Below, piece by piece: positions 1 through 9,005 of a stretch of 30,136 nucleotides of DNA. The stretch is taken from contig JBFHXP010000017.1 in NCBI GenBank assembly GCA_041598875.1, positions 1-30,136 on the forward strand. The letters run 5' to 3'. Source of the stretch: JAKITW01 sp041598875. GTDB taxonomy: Bacteria; Desulfobacterota; Desulfobulbia; Desulfobulbales; BM004. The position numbers and the translations under genes are program-made. The stretch's first letter is position 1; the number at the start of each line of letters is the position of its first letter. The notes under the pieces are model-generated. The model was not told the origin of the DNA and made no database searches. It saw only the letters and a list, made by a program, of their open reading frames with translations.

Positions 1-189
1 CTCCAGTATGACATCTTCTATCTCCCTTTCCTCGACCTGATAGTCAAAGAGCGCTGCCTCAATCCCGTTTTTCCGGAGATATGCGGCTATATAGGTCAGC
101 CCGATGGGAGGAAAGACAAAGGCGATCTTGGAGAGCTTGCCCATGTACCGGTGAATATCATAGGGGGGATTTATCAGCAGAACCTTCAT
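1..189 (-). CDS. B12-binding radical SAM protein, N-terminal fragment (runs off the window)
   Basis: The 63 visible codons begin MKVLLINPPYD and continue through FPPIGLTYIAAYLRKNGIE. This is the typical first beta strand and helix of the cobalamin-binding domain found in front of many radical SAM enzymes (compare the complete relative at 7569-9005, GLAYIAAMLEKHGHEV). The ATG at 189 is preceded by a good AAGGAAG ribosome site. The radical SAM core and its cysteine motif lie beyond the left edge, so the reaction cannot be told. It is the last visible gene of a minus-strand run after GtrA, so it probably belongs to the glycan locus. The family call rests only on the N-terminal domain. Confidence 0.7.
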   Translation of the reverse strand, partial: MKVLLINPPYDIHRYMGKLSKIAFVFPPIGLTYIAAYLRKNGIEAALFDYQVEEREIEDVILE

Positions 190-229
190 CCGAGACTTCC
201 TTGCGGGGCCAGAGATGACCGCCGCCTGT

Positions 230-270
230 AATTAGTTTTCATCCGGAAACGCCACTTTTAAAAAATCTCG
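230..270. repeat. Dispersed repeat, copy 1 (fragment), overlapping the end of the GtrA gene
   Basis: These 41 bases are identical to 21106-21146. The shared block holds gttttcatccggaaac, then cacttttaaaaaatctcg. After 270 similarity to copy 2 becomes patchy (a shared gatccgc remains). The minus-strand reading of the A-run in this repeat gives the last residues and the TAA stop of the GtrA gene at 258. Confidence 0.8.
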
Positions 271-662
271 GTGTCGATCCGCTCGGTATCCTGAAATACC
301 AGTATCTTATAGGCAAGATACTTGATCGGAAAAATAGAACCCATTGCCAGGAGAATGGCAAAATAATAGTGCACACCGAGGAGACTGTTGAGAAGAACAA
401 AGACGCACCAGTCGGCAAACCTGAAGACAAGATAGGCGAGTATGTATTTTACGCCCTGGCTGACCAGCCCGCTCCTGCCGGGATTGAAGACCCAGCGGCG
501 TGCCGAGACAAAACTGACCAGCAGGATGATAATCTGAGTAACGGCGTAGGAAAAGGCCGGCGGGAGAAGGAGCACCTGGATCAGAAGGAACATCAGGCAG
601 AGGGCAAAGAGATAGCTGCCGGCACCGATCAGCGCATATTTCACAAATTTCTCAGAAGGCAA
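258..662 (-). CDS. GtrA-family membrane protein (polyprenyl-phosphate-sugar flippase type)
   Basis: A 134-residue protein with four hydrophobic segments (about 7-30, 35-52, 72-92 and 98-118) and the family pattern KYALIGAGSYLF at the start and PIKYLAYKILVF near the end, the right size for GtrA (PF04138). Family members are thought to flip undecaprenyl-phosphate-linked sugars across the inner membrane. The frame has a TAG stop just upstream, so the first usable start is TTG at 662, with GGAG about 10 bases before it. The GT2 gene immediately upstream (706-1629) would be the matching lipid-sugar synthase. The final residues RIDTEIF are encoded by the dispersed repeat, so the natural C-terminus may have been replaced. 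Confidence 0.85.
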   Translation of the reverse strand: MPSEKFVKYALIGAGSYLFALCLMFLLIQVLLLPPAFSYAVTQIIILLVSFVSARRWVFNPGRSGLVSQGVKYILAYLVFRFADWCVFVLLNSLLGVHYYFAILLAMGSIFPIKYLAYKILVFQDTERIDTEIF

Positions 663-705
663 GAAGAAGCTCCATGACTATTCTGTATCCCGACAGACCA
701 AATGG

Positions 706-1629
706 TCAGGGCTTGATTCTTCTGTCAATCAGGTCGGCGAGCATGCCGATGGCAAGCACCTGAACACCGGAGAGAAAAAACATCGGGATGGTTGCCCCGA
801 ACCCGCCGCCGAGAAAAAGCCGAACCCCGTAGAGAAGTGTCGCCACCCCTACCAGGGAAAAACCCACGGGAAGAAATATCCGGAGAGGTTCAAAGTAGAG
901 GATGGTACGGATAATCAGTTGCAGGAAATTAAGGGTGTCGTGAATCGGCCTTATTTTCGATTTTCCGGTTCGCACATGATAGTCGATGGGCAGATAACGT
1001 ACCCGGTAACCGCTGGTAAGCATGGCCAGGGTGATGGTGGTGGTGAAGGAAAACCCGTTGGGCAGAATATTGAGAAACCGTTCCGCCACCTGCTTGTCAA
1101 AAATCCGCAACCCGGAGTTGAGATCAGGGATTTTCTGCTGGGCAAGATAGTTGGCAAGCTGGTTGAGAACCCATTTCGCGGGTTTGCGGATACCCGGGAT
1201 ATTGGCGGCCGCCCCAAGCCTGGCCCCGACCACCATCTCATTATCCTTCATTGATGCCAGCAGATCAGGTATCCGTTCATTTGGGTAGGTTCCATCCGCA
1301 TCGGTGATGCAGACCCACTGAAAGCGGGCAGCCCGCATCCCGGTTTTCAGGGCAGCGCCATATCCAAGGTTGCGCTGATGGGTGATGACCTGCACCCCGG
1401 CAAGCGATCCGACGACCTCGGCGGTCCGGTCCGTGGAGCCGTCATCGACAATAAGGACCTCGCTCTCCAGCTCAAGACCCTGCAGTGTCCTGCCCAGGGC
1501 GCGGACAACATCGGCAATGCCTTTTTCCTCGTTAAAAACGGGAATAACGACCGTCAGGCCAGCCCCTCCCGTCTTACCCGGGTCACCACACATACCATTC
1601 CCCACCGGTTGATCCTTGCCAATCATCAT
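706..1629 (-). CDS. Family 2 glycosyltransferase, polyprenol-phosphate sugar synthase type with C-terminal membrane helices
   Basis: The protein (about 307 residues) has the GT-A fold signature of GT2: VVIPVFNEEKGI, IVDDGSTDRT (nucleotide binding), TDADGTYP (metal-binding DxD-like) and TGKSKIRP. Two C-terminal hydrophobic segments (LRIFLPVGFSLVGVATLLYG and a second around MFFLSGVQVLAIGM) anchor it in the membrane. Such enzymes charge undecaprenyl phosphate with a sugar. I chose ATG at 1629 because GAGG lies five bases upstream; an in-frame TTG at 1653 would add eight residues. It is followed after 43 bases by GtrA, the usual partner. It is a clear paralogue of the gene at 14961-15878, sharing the LPNxFSxxxTITLAxLxSG stretch. 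The exact sugar is unknown. Confidence 0.88.
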   Translation of the reverse strand: MMIGKDQPVGNGMCGDPGKTGGAGLTVVIPVFNEEKGIADVVRALGRTLQGLELESEVLIVDDGSTDRTAEVVGSLAGVQVITHQRNLGYGAALKTGMRAARFQWVCITDADGTYPNERIPDLLASMKDNEMVVGARLGAAANIPGIRKPAKWVLNQLANYLAQQKIPDLNSGLRIFDKQVAERFLNILPNGFSFTTTITLAMLTSGYRVRYLPIDYHVRTGKSKIRPIHDTLNFLQLIIRTILYFEPLRIFLPVGFSLVGVATLLYGVRLFLGGGFGATIPMFFLSGVQVLAIGMLADLIDRRIKP

Positions 1630-1762
1630 ATTTTCCTCAATCATATCTTTCAATCAAGCCTCTCTTGGCGTTCATTTGGTTTCAGGCCCGGCGACACGGG
1701 ACCTCCGGATATATCGAGGCCATTCATAAGAAACCCGGAATCCATTGCCTTCCATCCACCGG

Positions 1763-2635
1763 TCATCCATCGGTTTTTTCAACCACGACAAATAGCCGGG
1801 TTGCAAAAAGTGACGGCACCGCGTCACACATCGTATCCACGTATTTCATAAAGGGATAAAGGACGTCCGGATAGAGCTGCGGCTTTGAATATCCACCGGA
1901 CAGAACATATGAAATCGCGGACATCCGCTGCAGGTGGAGAACCTTCCAGCCCGCAAACGCCGCCGGCAGCTCACTGTCCCGGAAAATCCTTGAACCGTTT
2001 CCCTGGGCCGCGTAGTACCCCTCCTCCTCCCGGACCCATCCGGCAGGCGCATAAAGCTGGATATCTTCATCCAGTCCCAGGGGTTCGTGATGGAAGACCC
2101 CATAGACAAGGCGGCCGAGCAGGCTCATGCATGGCTCAAGGAGTATAACACGCCCGCCGGGAACAAGCACCCGGTGAAACTCCTGAAAGGCGGTACCAGG
2201 ATATCGCAGATGATGAAACATGTCGAAAAGAATAAGATTGGCAAGGGAGCCCTGGGCAAATGAAAGGGCATAGGCATCCTCCACCCGGTCAATCAATGGA
2301 TTGGCAAAAAGATCTGTTGTAATACAGTGGGGAATGACCTCTTTGATCGCGCCGATCCCAGAACCCAGTTCAACGGTCAGCCCATCGGACTGGCCCGAGA
2401 GATGAGCTGCCACGAGCCGGTGGAATTCACGGTATATTTTCCGAAGAACCGGCTTCCTCTCCCAGGCAAGGCGATTCCCCCTGATCTCTTCATCATGCTT
2501 GGAAATGTCCATGGACTCGCGCGCCACCAACTCCCTGATTTCCCGTACACGGCCCTGATTCTTCCCAAAGGCCTTTTTCCACCATGGCCGGTCAATGGAA
2601 CAACCCGGCAGAACAGGCCATTGACACCGTGCCAA
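1763..2635 (-). CDS. Class I SAM-dependent methyltransferase (type 11)
   Basis: The protein is up to 290 residues. Motif I reads VELGSGIGAIKEV, followed by the acidic TDLF strand and LILFDMFHHLRYPGTAFQE, then VLVPGGRVILLEP, which together are the standard methyltransferase 11 arrangement. Substrate is unknown; from its position it probably methylates a sugar or lipid intermediate of the locus. An in-frame TGA lies directly before the TTG at 2635, so that is the longest possible start, but no convincing ribosome site is seen. A start at the ATG of MDISKHDEE (2512) is an alternative, though residues before it (RPWWKKAFGKNQGRVREI) look like real protein. The gene faces away from the FkbM gene at 2772 across an AT-rich gap. 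Confidence 0.8.
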   Translation of the reverse strand: MARCQWPVLPGCSIDRPWWKKAFGKNQGRVREIRELVARESMDISKHDEEIRGNRLAWERKPVLRKIYREFHRLVAAHLSGQSDGLTVELGSGIGAIKEVIPHCITTDLFANPLIDRVEDAYALSFAQGSLANLILFDMFHHLRYPGTAFQEFHRVLVPGGRVILLEPCMSLLGRLVYGVFHHEPLGLDEDIQLYAPAGWVREEEGYYAAQGNGSRIFRDSELPAAFAGWKVLHLQRMSAISYVLSGGYSKPQLYPDVLYPFMKYVDTMCDAVPSLFATRLFVVVEKTDG

Positions 2636-2771
2636 TCACCATTTTTTATCTCAGCAACTCACTACTTTTTCATATATTTATCAACTGGTTTCTGATATCA
2701 TGACCCAAGTATTCTTCAGATGACACTGACCAGTCCGCCGGGCCACATTCACCCCAGACAGTTCACGCACA

Positions 2772-3566
2772 ATGCCCTTATCCAGCGTCAAGCCGACCAT
2801 ACAGCAGTTAATCATGTCATGTTACCGGTGGAAATGCACCCGTGCTTTTTTTGCAAGCGGACCGGGCCAGGTGGTTTTCAGGCATGCCTATTTCATCTAC
2901 AAGAAAACAATAGAGGCCGGGACGGTACACAATCTCCGGCCCTTTGTCAGACCAGGGACCTGGGTCATGGACATCGGCGCCAACATCGGTTTTTTTTCAA
3001 TTTATTTCAGTGACTGGATCTCCCGGGGCGGCAAGGTTATCGCCCTGGAACCGGAGGCCCGAAATTATTCCCTTCTCTGCCGGACAACAAGCAAACAGCA
3101 GCAGGCAGGTCGCCTCGAAACCCTGCAGGTGGCGGCCGACAGCAAAGACGGCACCTCATCTCTGACCATAAACCCTTTTCACCCCGGGGATCATAAACTC
3201 GGCGACCATGGTACGGTAATCACCACGGTGACCATTGATTCAGTGCTGGAAGATCGTGGCAATCCCGTGGTCTCCCTGATCAAAATCGATGTCCAGGGGG
3301 CGGAAATGCGGGTGCTTGAAGGAGGCGGCAAGACCCTTCAGCAGCACAGGCCGGCACTCTGGATAGAGATAGATGATGCGGCCCTGCGGAGTTTCGGCAC
3401 ATCGGCTGAAGATATTTTTTCCTTTTTACACGACCGCGGATATAAGCCTTATGAAATCATCACCAACGGCCCACCGGAACCAGTTGACATGGACCGGGTA
3501 AAAGAGATAACCCGGAAACGAAAGTATACCGATATCCTCTTTCTCCCTGCCGAGCCGGCGGCATGA
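2772..3566 (+). CDS. FkbM-family SAM-dependent methyltransferase
   Basis: The 264-residue protein contains VMDIGANIGFFSIYFSDW (SAM-binding motif I), VIALEPEARNY (motif II) and LIKIDVQGAEMRVLEGG, which is the diagnostic FkbM block (PF05050). FkbM proteins O-methylate sugars or polyketides and are frequent in glycan loci. It starts the plus-strand run that continues 27 bases later with the GT-C gene. The ATG at 2772 gives the longest frame; the ATG at 2814 is a possible shorter start. No strong ribosome site distinguishes them. A second, diverged and AT-rich FkbM gene lies at 13148-14017. Confidence 0.87.
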   Translation: MPLSSVKPTIQQLIMSCYRWKCTRAFFASGPGQVVFRHAYFIYKKTIEAGTVHNLRPFVRPGTWVMDIGANIGFFSIYFSDWISRGGKVIALEPEARNYSLLCRTTSKQQQAGRLETLQVAADSKDGTSSLTINPFHPGDHKLGDHGTVITTVTIDSVLEDRGNPVVSLIKIDVQGAEMRVLEGGGKTLQQHRPALWIEIDDAALRSFGTSAEDIFSFLHDRGYKPYEIITNGPPEPVDMDRVKEITRKRKYTDILFLPAEPAA

Positions 3567-3593
3567 CAACATGATCAGACCCGAGGAACTCCA

Positions 3594-5276
3594 GTGAAAC
3601 CACCCGCCATCGCCCTGCCACGGCACACCCATCAGGCCATCCTGCTCCTCATCCTTATTCTGGGCCTTTTCCTACGGATGAACGGCATTGAATGGGGGCT
3701 TCCCAATGAACTCCATCCCGGTTTTTCCTATCTCCAGGACGAGATCTTTCTTCTGGGCTGGGCCGACATGCTGGCAAAGGGCACTGTCATCCCCTCTCAT
3801 TTCATATATGGCGGGACCTTTTATTTCGCTATCCTCCAGGCAATCATCTGGATCGGGACCCGTCTCACCGGAGAAATCGGGGGCAACGAAATCTTTACCA
3901 TCATCCTCCTGGGACGATTGTCCGGGGTGATCTTCGCCCTGCTGACACTGTATCTGGTGTATGCACTGGGCAAAATGCTCTTCTCGCCGACAACCGGGTT
4001 GGTGGCGGCACTTATTCTCGCCGTTGTTCCCGCACACGTCTTCTGGGCCCAGAGGGTCCGGCCGGATGAACTTTTCGCCCTCCAGTTCACCCTCAATTTC
4101 CTGATGATGGCCCGCATCTTCAAGGGAGAGGGCAAGGTTTCCCTCAACCTGATACTGGGCGGTCTCTTTCTCGGCATTGCCACGGCAACCCGTTTTCCCG
4201 GCGGAGTTCTCATTTTCGGCTATGTCGCCGCCCTTGTTCTCAACACCCGGCACGCTCCCGGCACCGCCTCACCTGTTACCCTGCTTCGCCGGTTTCTTGT
4301 CCTGGCCGGGGCAGGCGCCATCGGCTATTTCCTGGCCAGCCCCCATTCCCTGATCAATTTCCCGGTGCTGCTCTCCGGCCTGCAGGCTCAATGGCACTAT
4401 CAGGGGACTGTTTTCGAAAACGCGATCAACCGTGGTCCGATCTGGTATCAATACGGTGGACGGGTCCTCAGCCAGGCCCTGGGGTACCCCCTGTATATTC
4501 TCATGCTTATCGCCATCATCTCCGCCCTGTGGAAAAGACGAAACAGGGATCTGCTCCTGCTGGCAATGATTCTTCCTTATTTTCTCCTGCTGGCAAAGAC
4601 ATCCTGGGTGGTAACACGGTATACCGTGCCTCTTATGCCGGCCATATCCCTTCTGATTGCCGCCCTGCTCCTGGAACTGGCCGGCAATGCGCGATCACGC
4701 CGGGTTATCGTCACCCTCCTGACAACAGGGGTCCTTTTCTGGACCACGGCCACGGATCTGGCATATGCCAATGTCCTGAAAACCCCTGACCCCCGTGACC
4801 TTGCCGCGCTCTGGATCGCGGAAAAGGCCGAACCGGACGCAACCATCGGGGCCTTTATCGAATTCGAGGCAGATCTCTGTACCCATCCGCCGCGGATCTC
4901 AAAACATCCCTGGGCATATTTCAATCTCAAGCACGGGAATATTGCGCAGTTTTTCGAACTTGCCCCGGACTATATGGTTGTAAACATGACAAAGCTTGAG
5001 GATGCCGAACGGCTCGGCACCGCCTACCCGAATCCGACCTATCATCAGCTTGTCTCCTGGACCAGGGAACATCCCGGCTATTCGCTCGTCCAGACTTTCT
5101 CCAGCCAGGTTGCCTTTGCCGGCCTGGATATGGGCTCCATGTTCACCACGGTCGACTACATGCTCGCCCGGCCGAAGATTGCGATCTACAAAAAAGATCC
5201 TTTGGCATCAGCCGCTGAGTCGAAGTTAAACGAACCGGGCTCCCCGGTTGCTCCGGAAGTCCCGGCAGAGAGGTAG
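3594..5276 (+). CDS. GT-C membrane glycosyltransferase (family 39 / ArnT-PMT type)
   Basis: A 560-residue protein with roughly ten hydrophobic segments in its first 400 residues. The first loop carries HPGFSYLQDEIFLLGW with the acidic residues typical of GT-C catalysis, and PAHVFWAQRVRPDELFALQFTL resembles the conserved PMT block. Such enzymes take sugar from a polyprenyl-phosphate donor on the outer face of the inner membrane and place it on lipid A, glycan or protein. The start is GTG at 3594, with GAGGA seven bases upstream; no ATG fits. The C-terminal soluble part (about 400-560) should be periplasmic. Partners could be the GT2 synthases and GtrA in this window. Acceptor unknown. Confidence 0.85.
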   Translation: MKPPAIALPRHTHQAILLLILILGLFLRMNGIEWGLPNELHPGFSYLQDEIFLLGWADMLAKGTVIPSHFIYGGTFYFAILQAIIWIGTRLTGEIGGNEIFTIILLGRLSGVIFALLTLYLVYALGKMLFSPTTGLVAALILAVVPAHVFWAQRVRPDELFALQFTLNFLMMARIFKGEGKVSLNLILGGLFLGIATATRFPGGVLIFGYVAALVLNTRHAPGTASPVTLLRRFLVLAGAGAIGYFLASPHSLINFPVLLSGLQAQWHYQGTVFENAINRGPIWYQYGGRVLSQALGYPLYILMLIAIISALWKRRNRDLLLLAMILPYFLLLAKTSWVVTRYTVPLMPAISLLIAALLLELAGNARSRRVIVTLLTTGVLFWTTATDLAYANVLKTPDPRDLAALWIAEKAEPDATIGAFIEFEADLCTHPPRISKHPWAYFNLKHGNIAQFFELAPDYMVVNMTKLEDAERLGTAYPNPTYHQLVSWTREHPGYSLVQTFSSQVAFAGLDMGSMFTTVDYMLARPKIAIYKKDPLASAAESKLNEPGSPVAPEVPAER

Positions 5277-5355
5277 ATCCATGTCCCTGATCGCGTCTTT
5301 CCCGGAAGCCTCTTAGTCCATCGTTCACGAAAATTTTAAAGAGAGGATGACGCCA

Positions 5356-6831
5356 GTGCGCTCCAAAGACCAGAAAAAAGCCCTGCACAACCGTCTTGCC
5401 CCGGAACGAACCATCTGGAGAAAACGGAACCAGTACTATTACGATGAACTGGAATCGCTCCTTACCTTTCTTGTCCCGCCGGACAGTTCGGTGGTTGAAA
5501 TCGGCTGCGGCACCGGCGAACTTCTCGCTGCCCTCCGCCCATCCCGTGGCGTGGGACTTGATTTTTCTCCGGAGATGATCAAGCGGGCCCGGGACAATTT
5601 CCCGGACAGCTCCTATCCCGGCCTGAGATTCACGGTGGATGATATCGAAGAACTCGGGGAGGATGAAACCTTTGATTACGTTGTCATGTCCGACTGTGTC
5701 GGCGAACTGACCGATATCTGGCAGGCGTTCAGAAACCTCAACAGAATCACCACCCCCAGGTCACGGGTAGTGATCACCTATTACAACGCGCTGTGGGAAC
5801 CGATCCTCAACCTGGGCGAAAAAATCGGGCTCAAGATGCCCCAGGATTACCAGAACTGGCTCTCTCTGGCTGATATAGAAAACCTGCTCCTGCTGAACGG
5901 ATTCGAGGTGATCAAAAAAGGCCATCAGCTTCTGGTCCCCAAGGATATCCCGCTCATCTCCCGGTTCTTTAACAGATATATCGCCAGGCTGCCCCTGATC
6001 CGCTCACTCTGTCTCAGCGTCTATCTTGTTGCCAGGCCCCTGCAGCAACCACCGGCCGCCACACCGGAATACCCGGTAACAGTCGTTATCCCCTGCCGGA
6101 ACGAAAAGGGAAATATCCGCGCGGCGGTTGAGCGGCTTCCAGAGATGGGCACCCATACTGAAATCCTTTTTGTTGACGGCAATTCCAATGACGGCACGGT
6201 GGAGGAGATTGAAAAGGTAATCGAAGAGTACAGGGACAGCAAAGACATAAAACTGCTCCACCAGATCCCGCCGGGATCGGCCGATGGCGCCGACCATGGC
6301 CGGATGCTCAAACTGGGCAAGGGTGACGCGGTGCGCAAGGGCTTTGCTGCCGCCCGGGGCGACATCCTGATGATCCTTGACGCCGACCTGACGGTGCCAC
6401 CGGAAGACCTGCCTAAATTTTACAGCGCCCTGTCCGAAGGCCATGGTGAATTCATCAACGGCACCCGCCTCGTCTATCCCATGGAAAAAGAGGCCATGCG
6501 CTTTTTAAACATCCTCGGCAATAAATTCTTCAGCATGGTTTTCACCTGGCTGCTCGAACAGAGAATCAAGGACACACTCTGCGGGACCAAGGTGCTCTTC
6601 AAAAAAGAGTACGAGAAAATAGCCGCCAACCGCGCATTTTTTGGAGATTTCGATCCGTTCGGCGATTTCGACCTGCTCTTCGGGGCGGTGAAACAGAATC
6701 TGAAAATTGTCGAGGTGCCCATCCGCTACCGGGAGAGAACCTATGGGGATATCAAGATAGAACGGTTCAAACACGGCCTGCTGCTCATAAAGATGAGTTT
6801 CATTGCCATGAACAAGCTTAAATTCCGTTAG
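5356..6831 (+). CDS. Fusion protein: N-terminal SAM methyltransferase plus C-terminal family 2 glycosyltransferase
   Basis: The protein is about 491 residues. The N-terminal half has the class I methyltransferase motif VVEIGCGTGELLAAL, then VGLDFSPEMIKRA and FDYVVMSDCVGEL. A second domain starts around residue 235 with YPVTVVIPCRNEKGN, then LFVDGNSNDGT, KGDAVRKGFAAARGD and LMILDADLTVPPED, a complete GT2 core. Both activities are cytosolic and may act on one lipid-linked or nucleotide-linked sugar. A GAGAGG ribosome site abuts the ATG at 5347, which leaves no spacing, whereas the in-frame GTG at 5356 is nine bases away; I therefore prefer GTG. The gene closes the plus-strand run and faces the methyltransferase at 6859. 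Confidence 0.85.
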   Translation: MRSKDQKKALHNRLAPERTIWRKRNQYYYDELESLLTFLVPPDSSVVEIGCGTGELLAALRPSRGVGLDFSPEMIKRARDNFPDSSYPGLRFTVDDIEELGEDETFDYVVMSDCVGELTDIWQAFRNLNRITTPRSRVVITYYNALWEPILNLGEKIGLKMPQDYQNWLSLADIENLLLLNGFEVIKKGHQLLVPKDIPLISRFFNRYIARLPLIRSLCLSVYLVARPLQQPPAATPEYPVTVVIPCRNEKGNIRAAVERLPEMGTHTEILFVDGNSNDGTVEEIEKVIEEYRDSKDIKLLHQIPPGSADGADHGRMLKLGKGDAVRKGFAAARGDILMILDADLTVPPEDLPKFYSALSEGHGEFINGTRLVYPMEKEAMRFLNILGNKFFSMVFTWLLEQRIKDTLCGTKVLFKKEYEKIAANRAFFGDFDPFGDFDLLFGAVKQNLKIVEVPIRYRERTYGDIKIERFKHGLLLIKMSFIAMNKLKFR

Positions 6832-6858
6832 GCCGGTTATCCGTCCTCCCGGAGCCTG

Positions 6859-7530
6859 TCATACCGCCAGCGGGGTTTTCCGGCACAGAGCGCAGACGGT
6901 CTTGTAGGTGCGTTTCGACCTCAGAACCTCCAGGCCCCATTCCTGGCATAGATCAACCAGTTCATCATCGGCATAGAGTTTTTCATACTCATATGAGGGC
7001 TTGGATATCCCGAACCATTTCAAGAGGAAAATGTACAGAAATTCAGAACCGAGCAGCCGATCACGCATTCTGATATACGCGGAATTCCGGGCCACGATGA
7101 TCAGCACCAGCCCATCCGGTTTCAGGTACGCGACATGCCTGGCCATGAAGCGCTCAAAAACATCTCCCTGAAGCAGGGAAAGAACCCCGTCGCTGAAAAC
7201 AAGGTCAAACCGGATATCCGTTACAAACCGGGTGACATCATCAACATAATAGGTGACGGCAGGGTGTTCGCCATACATGTGCCGGAAGTACTCCCTTGCC
7301 TCTGGCGCGGCATCAACCAGCACCCCGCTGCCTCCCAGCCTCTCCACAAGGGAAACCGTGGTCATTCCCGATCCCGCGCCAAGCTCAAGTATTGCCGGGG
7401 CATCCTTGACAAGACCATCAAGGAGGTTCAGGATCATCGCGACCTTGCCGGCCGTGGTTATCCGCTTGACACGCTGAAAGAGTGTCCCGTCAACCCTTTT
7501 AGCTTTCCACCAGGCATCCCAATCGGACAT
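6859..7530 (-). CDS. SAM-dependent methyltransferase at the end of the amino-sugar operon
   Basis: A protein of about 223 residues starting MSDWDAWWKAKRVDGT. Motif I is AILELGAGSGMTTVSLVERLG, followed by VLVDAAPEARE, FDLVFSDGVLSLL and HVAYLKPDGLVLIIV, the order expected for a class I methyltransferase. The start is ATG at 7530 with AGAGGT eight bases upstream; a longer frame to 7611 would run into the preceding radical SAM gene. It lies 38 bases after that gene and closes a five-gene operon (cupin, aminotransferase, FrhB-like, radical SAM, methyltransferase). A sugar N- or O-methyltransferase is a fair inference, but the substrate is unknown. Confidence 0.82.
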   Translation of the reverse strand: MSDWDAWWKAKRVDGTLFQRVKRITTAGKVAMILNLLDGLVKDAPAILELGAGSGMTTVSLVERLGGSGVLVDAAPEAREYFRHMYGEHPAVTYYVDDVTRFVTDIRFDLVFSDGVLSLLQGDVFERFMARHVAYLKPDGLVLIIVARNSAYIRMRDRLLGSEFLYIFLLKWFGISKPSYEYEKLYADDELVDLCQEWGLEVLRSKRTYKTVCALCRKTPLAV

Positions 7531-7568
7531 AGAATATACCTCTGCACTCCCGGAACGTGACACGTACC

Positions 7569-9005
7569 TTAAATCGGCTCCCTGCCCACCAGCTTCCCGA
7601 TACGCCGCCACAGGCCGAATACCTGGGCCCCGAGCCGGAGGATCTGCTCCTGGAGAAAGGGGATTCGAATAAACTGATAGGCTATGGTGCCGGCAACTGG
7701 CCCGAACTCATTTCGCAAAATAAGCCGCAGCACCAGCTTCCGGCCCATTTTCAGCGCTGCCAGTCGATCGGCCCGGGGAAACTCATCGGTCTCAAAGCTC
7801 GGGTCATCACAGTTGGCATGGTAATCATTCAAGAAACTCTCCGGAGAAACCAGCCAGTGCGCCTTTTCATTGACCCAGTCATAGAGTTCGGTGCTCGGAT
7901 AGGGGGTCGTGTTGTAGAAGCGGACCTCGCTTAAGGGCAGAGATTTGGCAAACTCGAAATTCGCCTTGAACTTTTCAAGGGTGTCGCCGGGCAGGCCGAC
8001 AATAAAAAAGCCGCTGTTTTTGATCCCGACCTCGTGGGAAATCCGCAGCGCCTCCCTGACCTGATTGGGGGTAATCCCCTTCTTGATATTGCGGAGATCC
8101 TCGGGGTGAATCGACTCGATTCCCCAGGCGATCAGGCGGCAGCCGGAATCCTTCATTTTCTCAAGGAGTCTCCGGTCCACCCGGTTGACCATGATGCCGT
8201 TGCGCAACTCCCAGCCGATCTTCAATCCCCGCCTGATAATTTCATCACAGACCGCCTCGGCCCGTTCGATATCCGCGGAAAAGCAGTCGTCACTGAACTG
8301 GAAAAACCGGTACTTCCCAGGCCCCTTGTACCAGTACTCTATCTCATCAACGATATTTCTGGGACTCCGCCCCCGGAACTGGGGTCCCATGGTATAGCGG
8401 ATGGTGCAGTAGAGGCATTTCTTGATACAGCCCCGGGAGCTGACAATGATCAGTTTCTTGTCAAGATACTTGTCCAACTCGAATTTTTCATAGGCGGGAA
8501 AGGGAACCGCGTCAAGATCAGCAATGGGCTCACGCCGCTGGTTTTCAACGATCGTACCCTTGGAATCCCGCCAGAGAAGTCCAGGGATATCGGCATATGG
8601 CCTGCCGGCGCAGAGATCGAGCATCGCATACTCGCCCTCGCCCCGCACTGCGCAGTCAAAAACCGACTCCCGAAGAACCCGTGCGCCGAAACTGCCGACA
8701 TGGGGCCCGCCAATGACCACCTGGCAGCCATGGATATCCTTAACCAGTTGCGCCAGGGCGTAGATGGCGCTGTACATGATGCTGTAGCTGGAGATGCCGA
8801 CAATATCAGGGGCAAAGTTCTGCAACTCGGGTTTCAGCCGCCGCTCGGCTCCACTCAAGCGCAGGTCGAGCACCCGCACCTCGTGGCCGTGCTTTTCAAG
8901 CATGGCCGCGATATAGGCAAGGCCTACATGGGGAGAGGTCGGCGCCGGCGGCCGGGGAAAGGATTCGACATCAGGGACAACAAGGAGGATTTTTTTGCCG
9001 CTCAT
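7569..9005 (-). CDS. Cobalamin-binding radical SAM enzyme
   Basis: A complete 478-residue protein. The N-terminal B12-binding domain (about 1-140) shows VGLAYIAAMLEKHGHEV and VVIGGPHVG. The radical SAM core begins with the cluster motif RGCIKKCLYC (Cys193, Cys197, Cys200), and FFIVGLPGDTLEKF is a later core element. The family includes radical methylases, ring-contracting and sugar-modifying enzymes (established for the superfamily; the reaction here is unknown). Ribosome site GGGGGAG precedes ATG 9005. Its ATG overlaps the TGA of the upstream FrhB-like gene as ATGA, so the two are probably translationally coupled. That suggests the FrhB-like iron-sulfur protein delivers electrons to this enzyme. 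Confidence 0.88.
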   Translation of the reverse strand: MSGKKILLVVPDVESFPRPPAPTSPHVGLAYIAAMLEKHGHEVRVLDLRLSGAERRLKPELQNFAPDIVGISSYSIMYSAIYALAQLVKDIHGCQVVIGGPHVGSFGARVLRESVFDCAVRGEGEYAMLDLCAGRPYADIPGLLWRDSKGTIVENQRREPIADLDAVPFPAYEKFELDKYLDKKLIIVSSRGCIKKCLYCTIRYTMGPQFRGRSPRNIVDEIEYWYKGPGKYRFFQFSDDCFSADIERAEAVCDEIIRRGLKIGWELRNGIMVNRVDRRLLEKMKDSGCRLIAWGIESIHPEDLRNIKKGITPNQVREALRISHEVGIKNSGFFIVGLPGDTLEKFKANFEFAKSLPLSEVRFYNTTPYPSTELYDWVNEKAHWLVSPESFLNDYHANCDDPSFETDEFPRADRLAALKMGRKLVLRLILRNEFGPVAGTIAYQFIRIPFLQEQILRLGAQVFGLWRRIGKLVGREPI

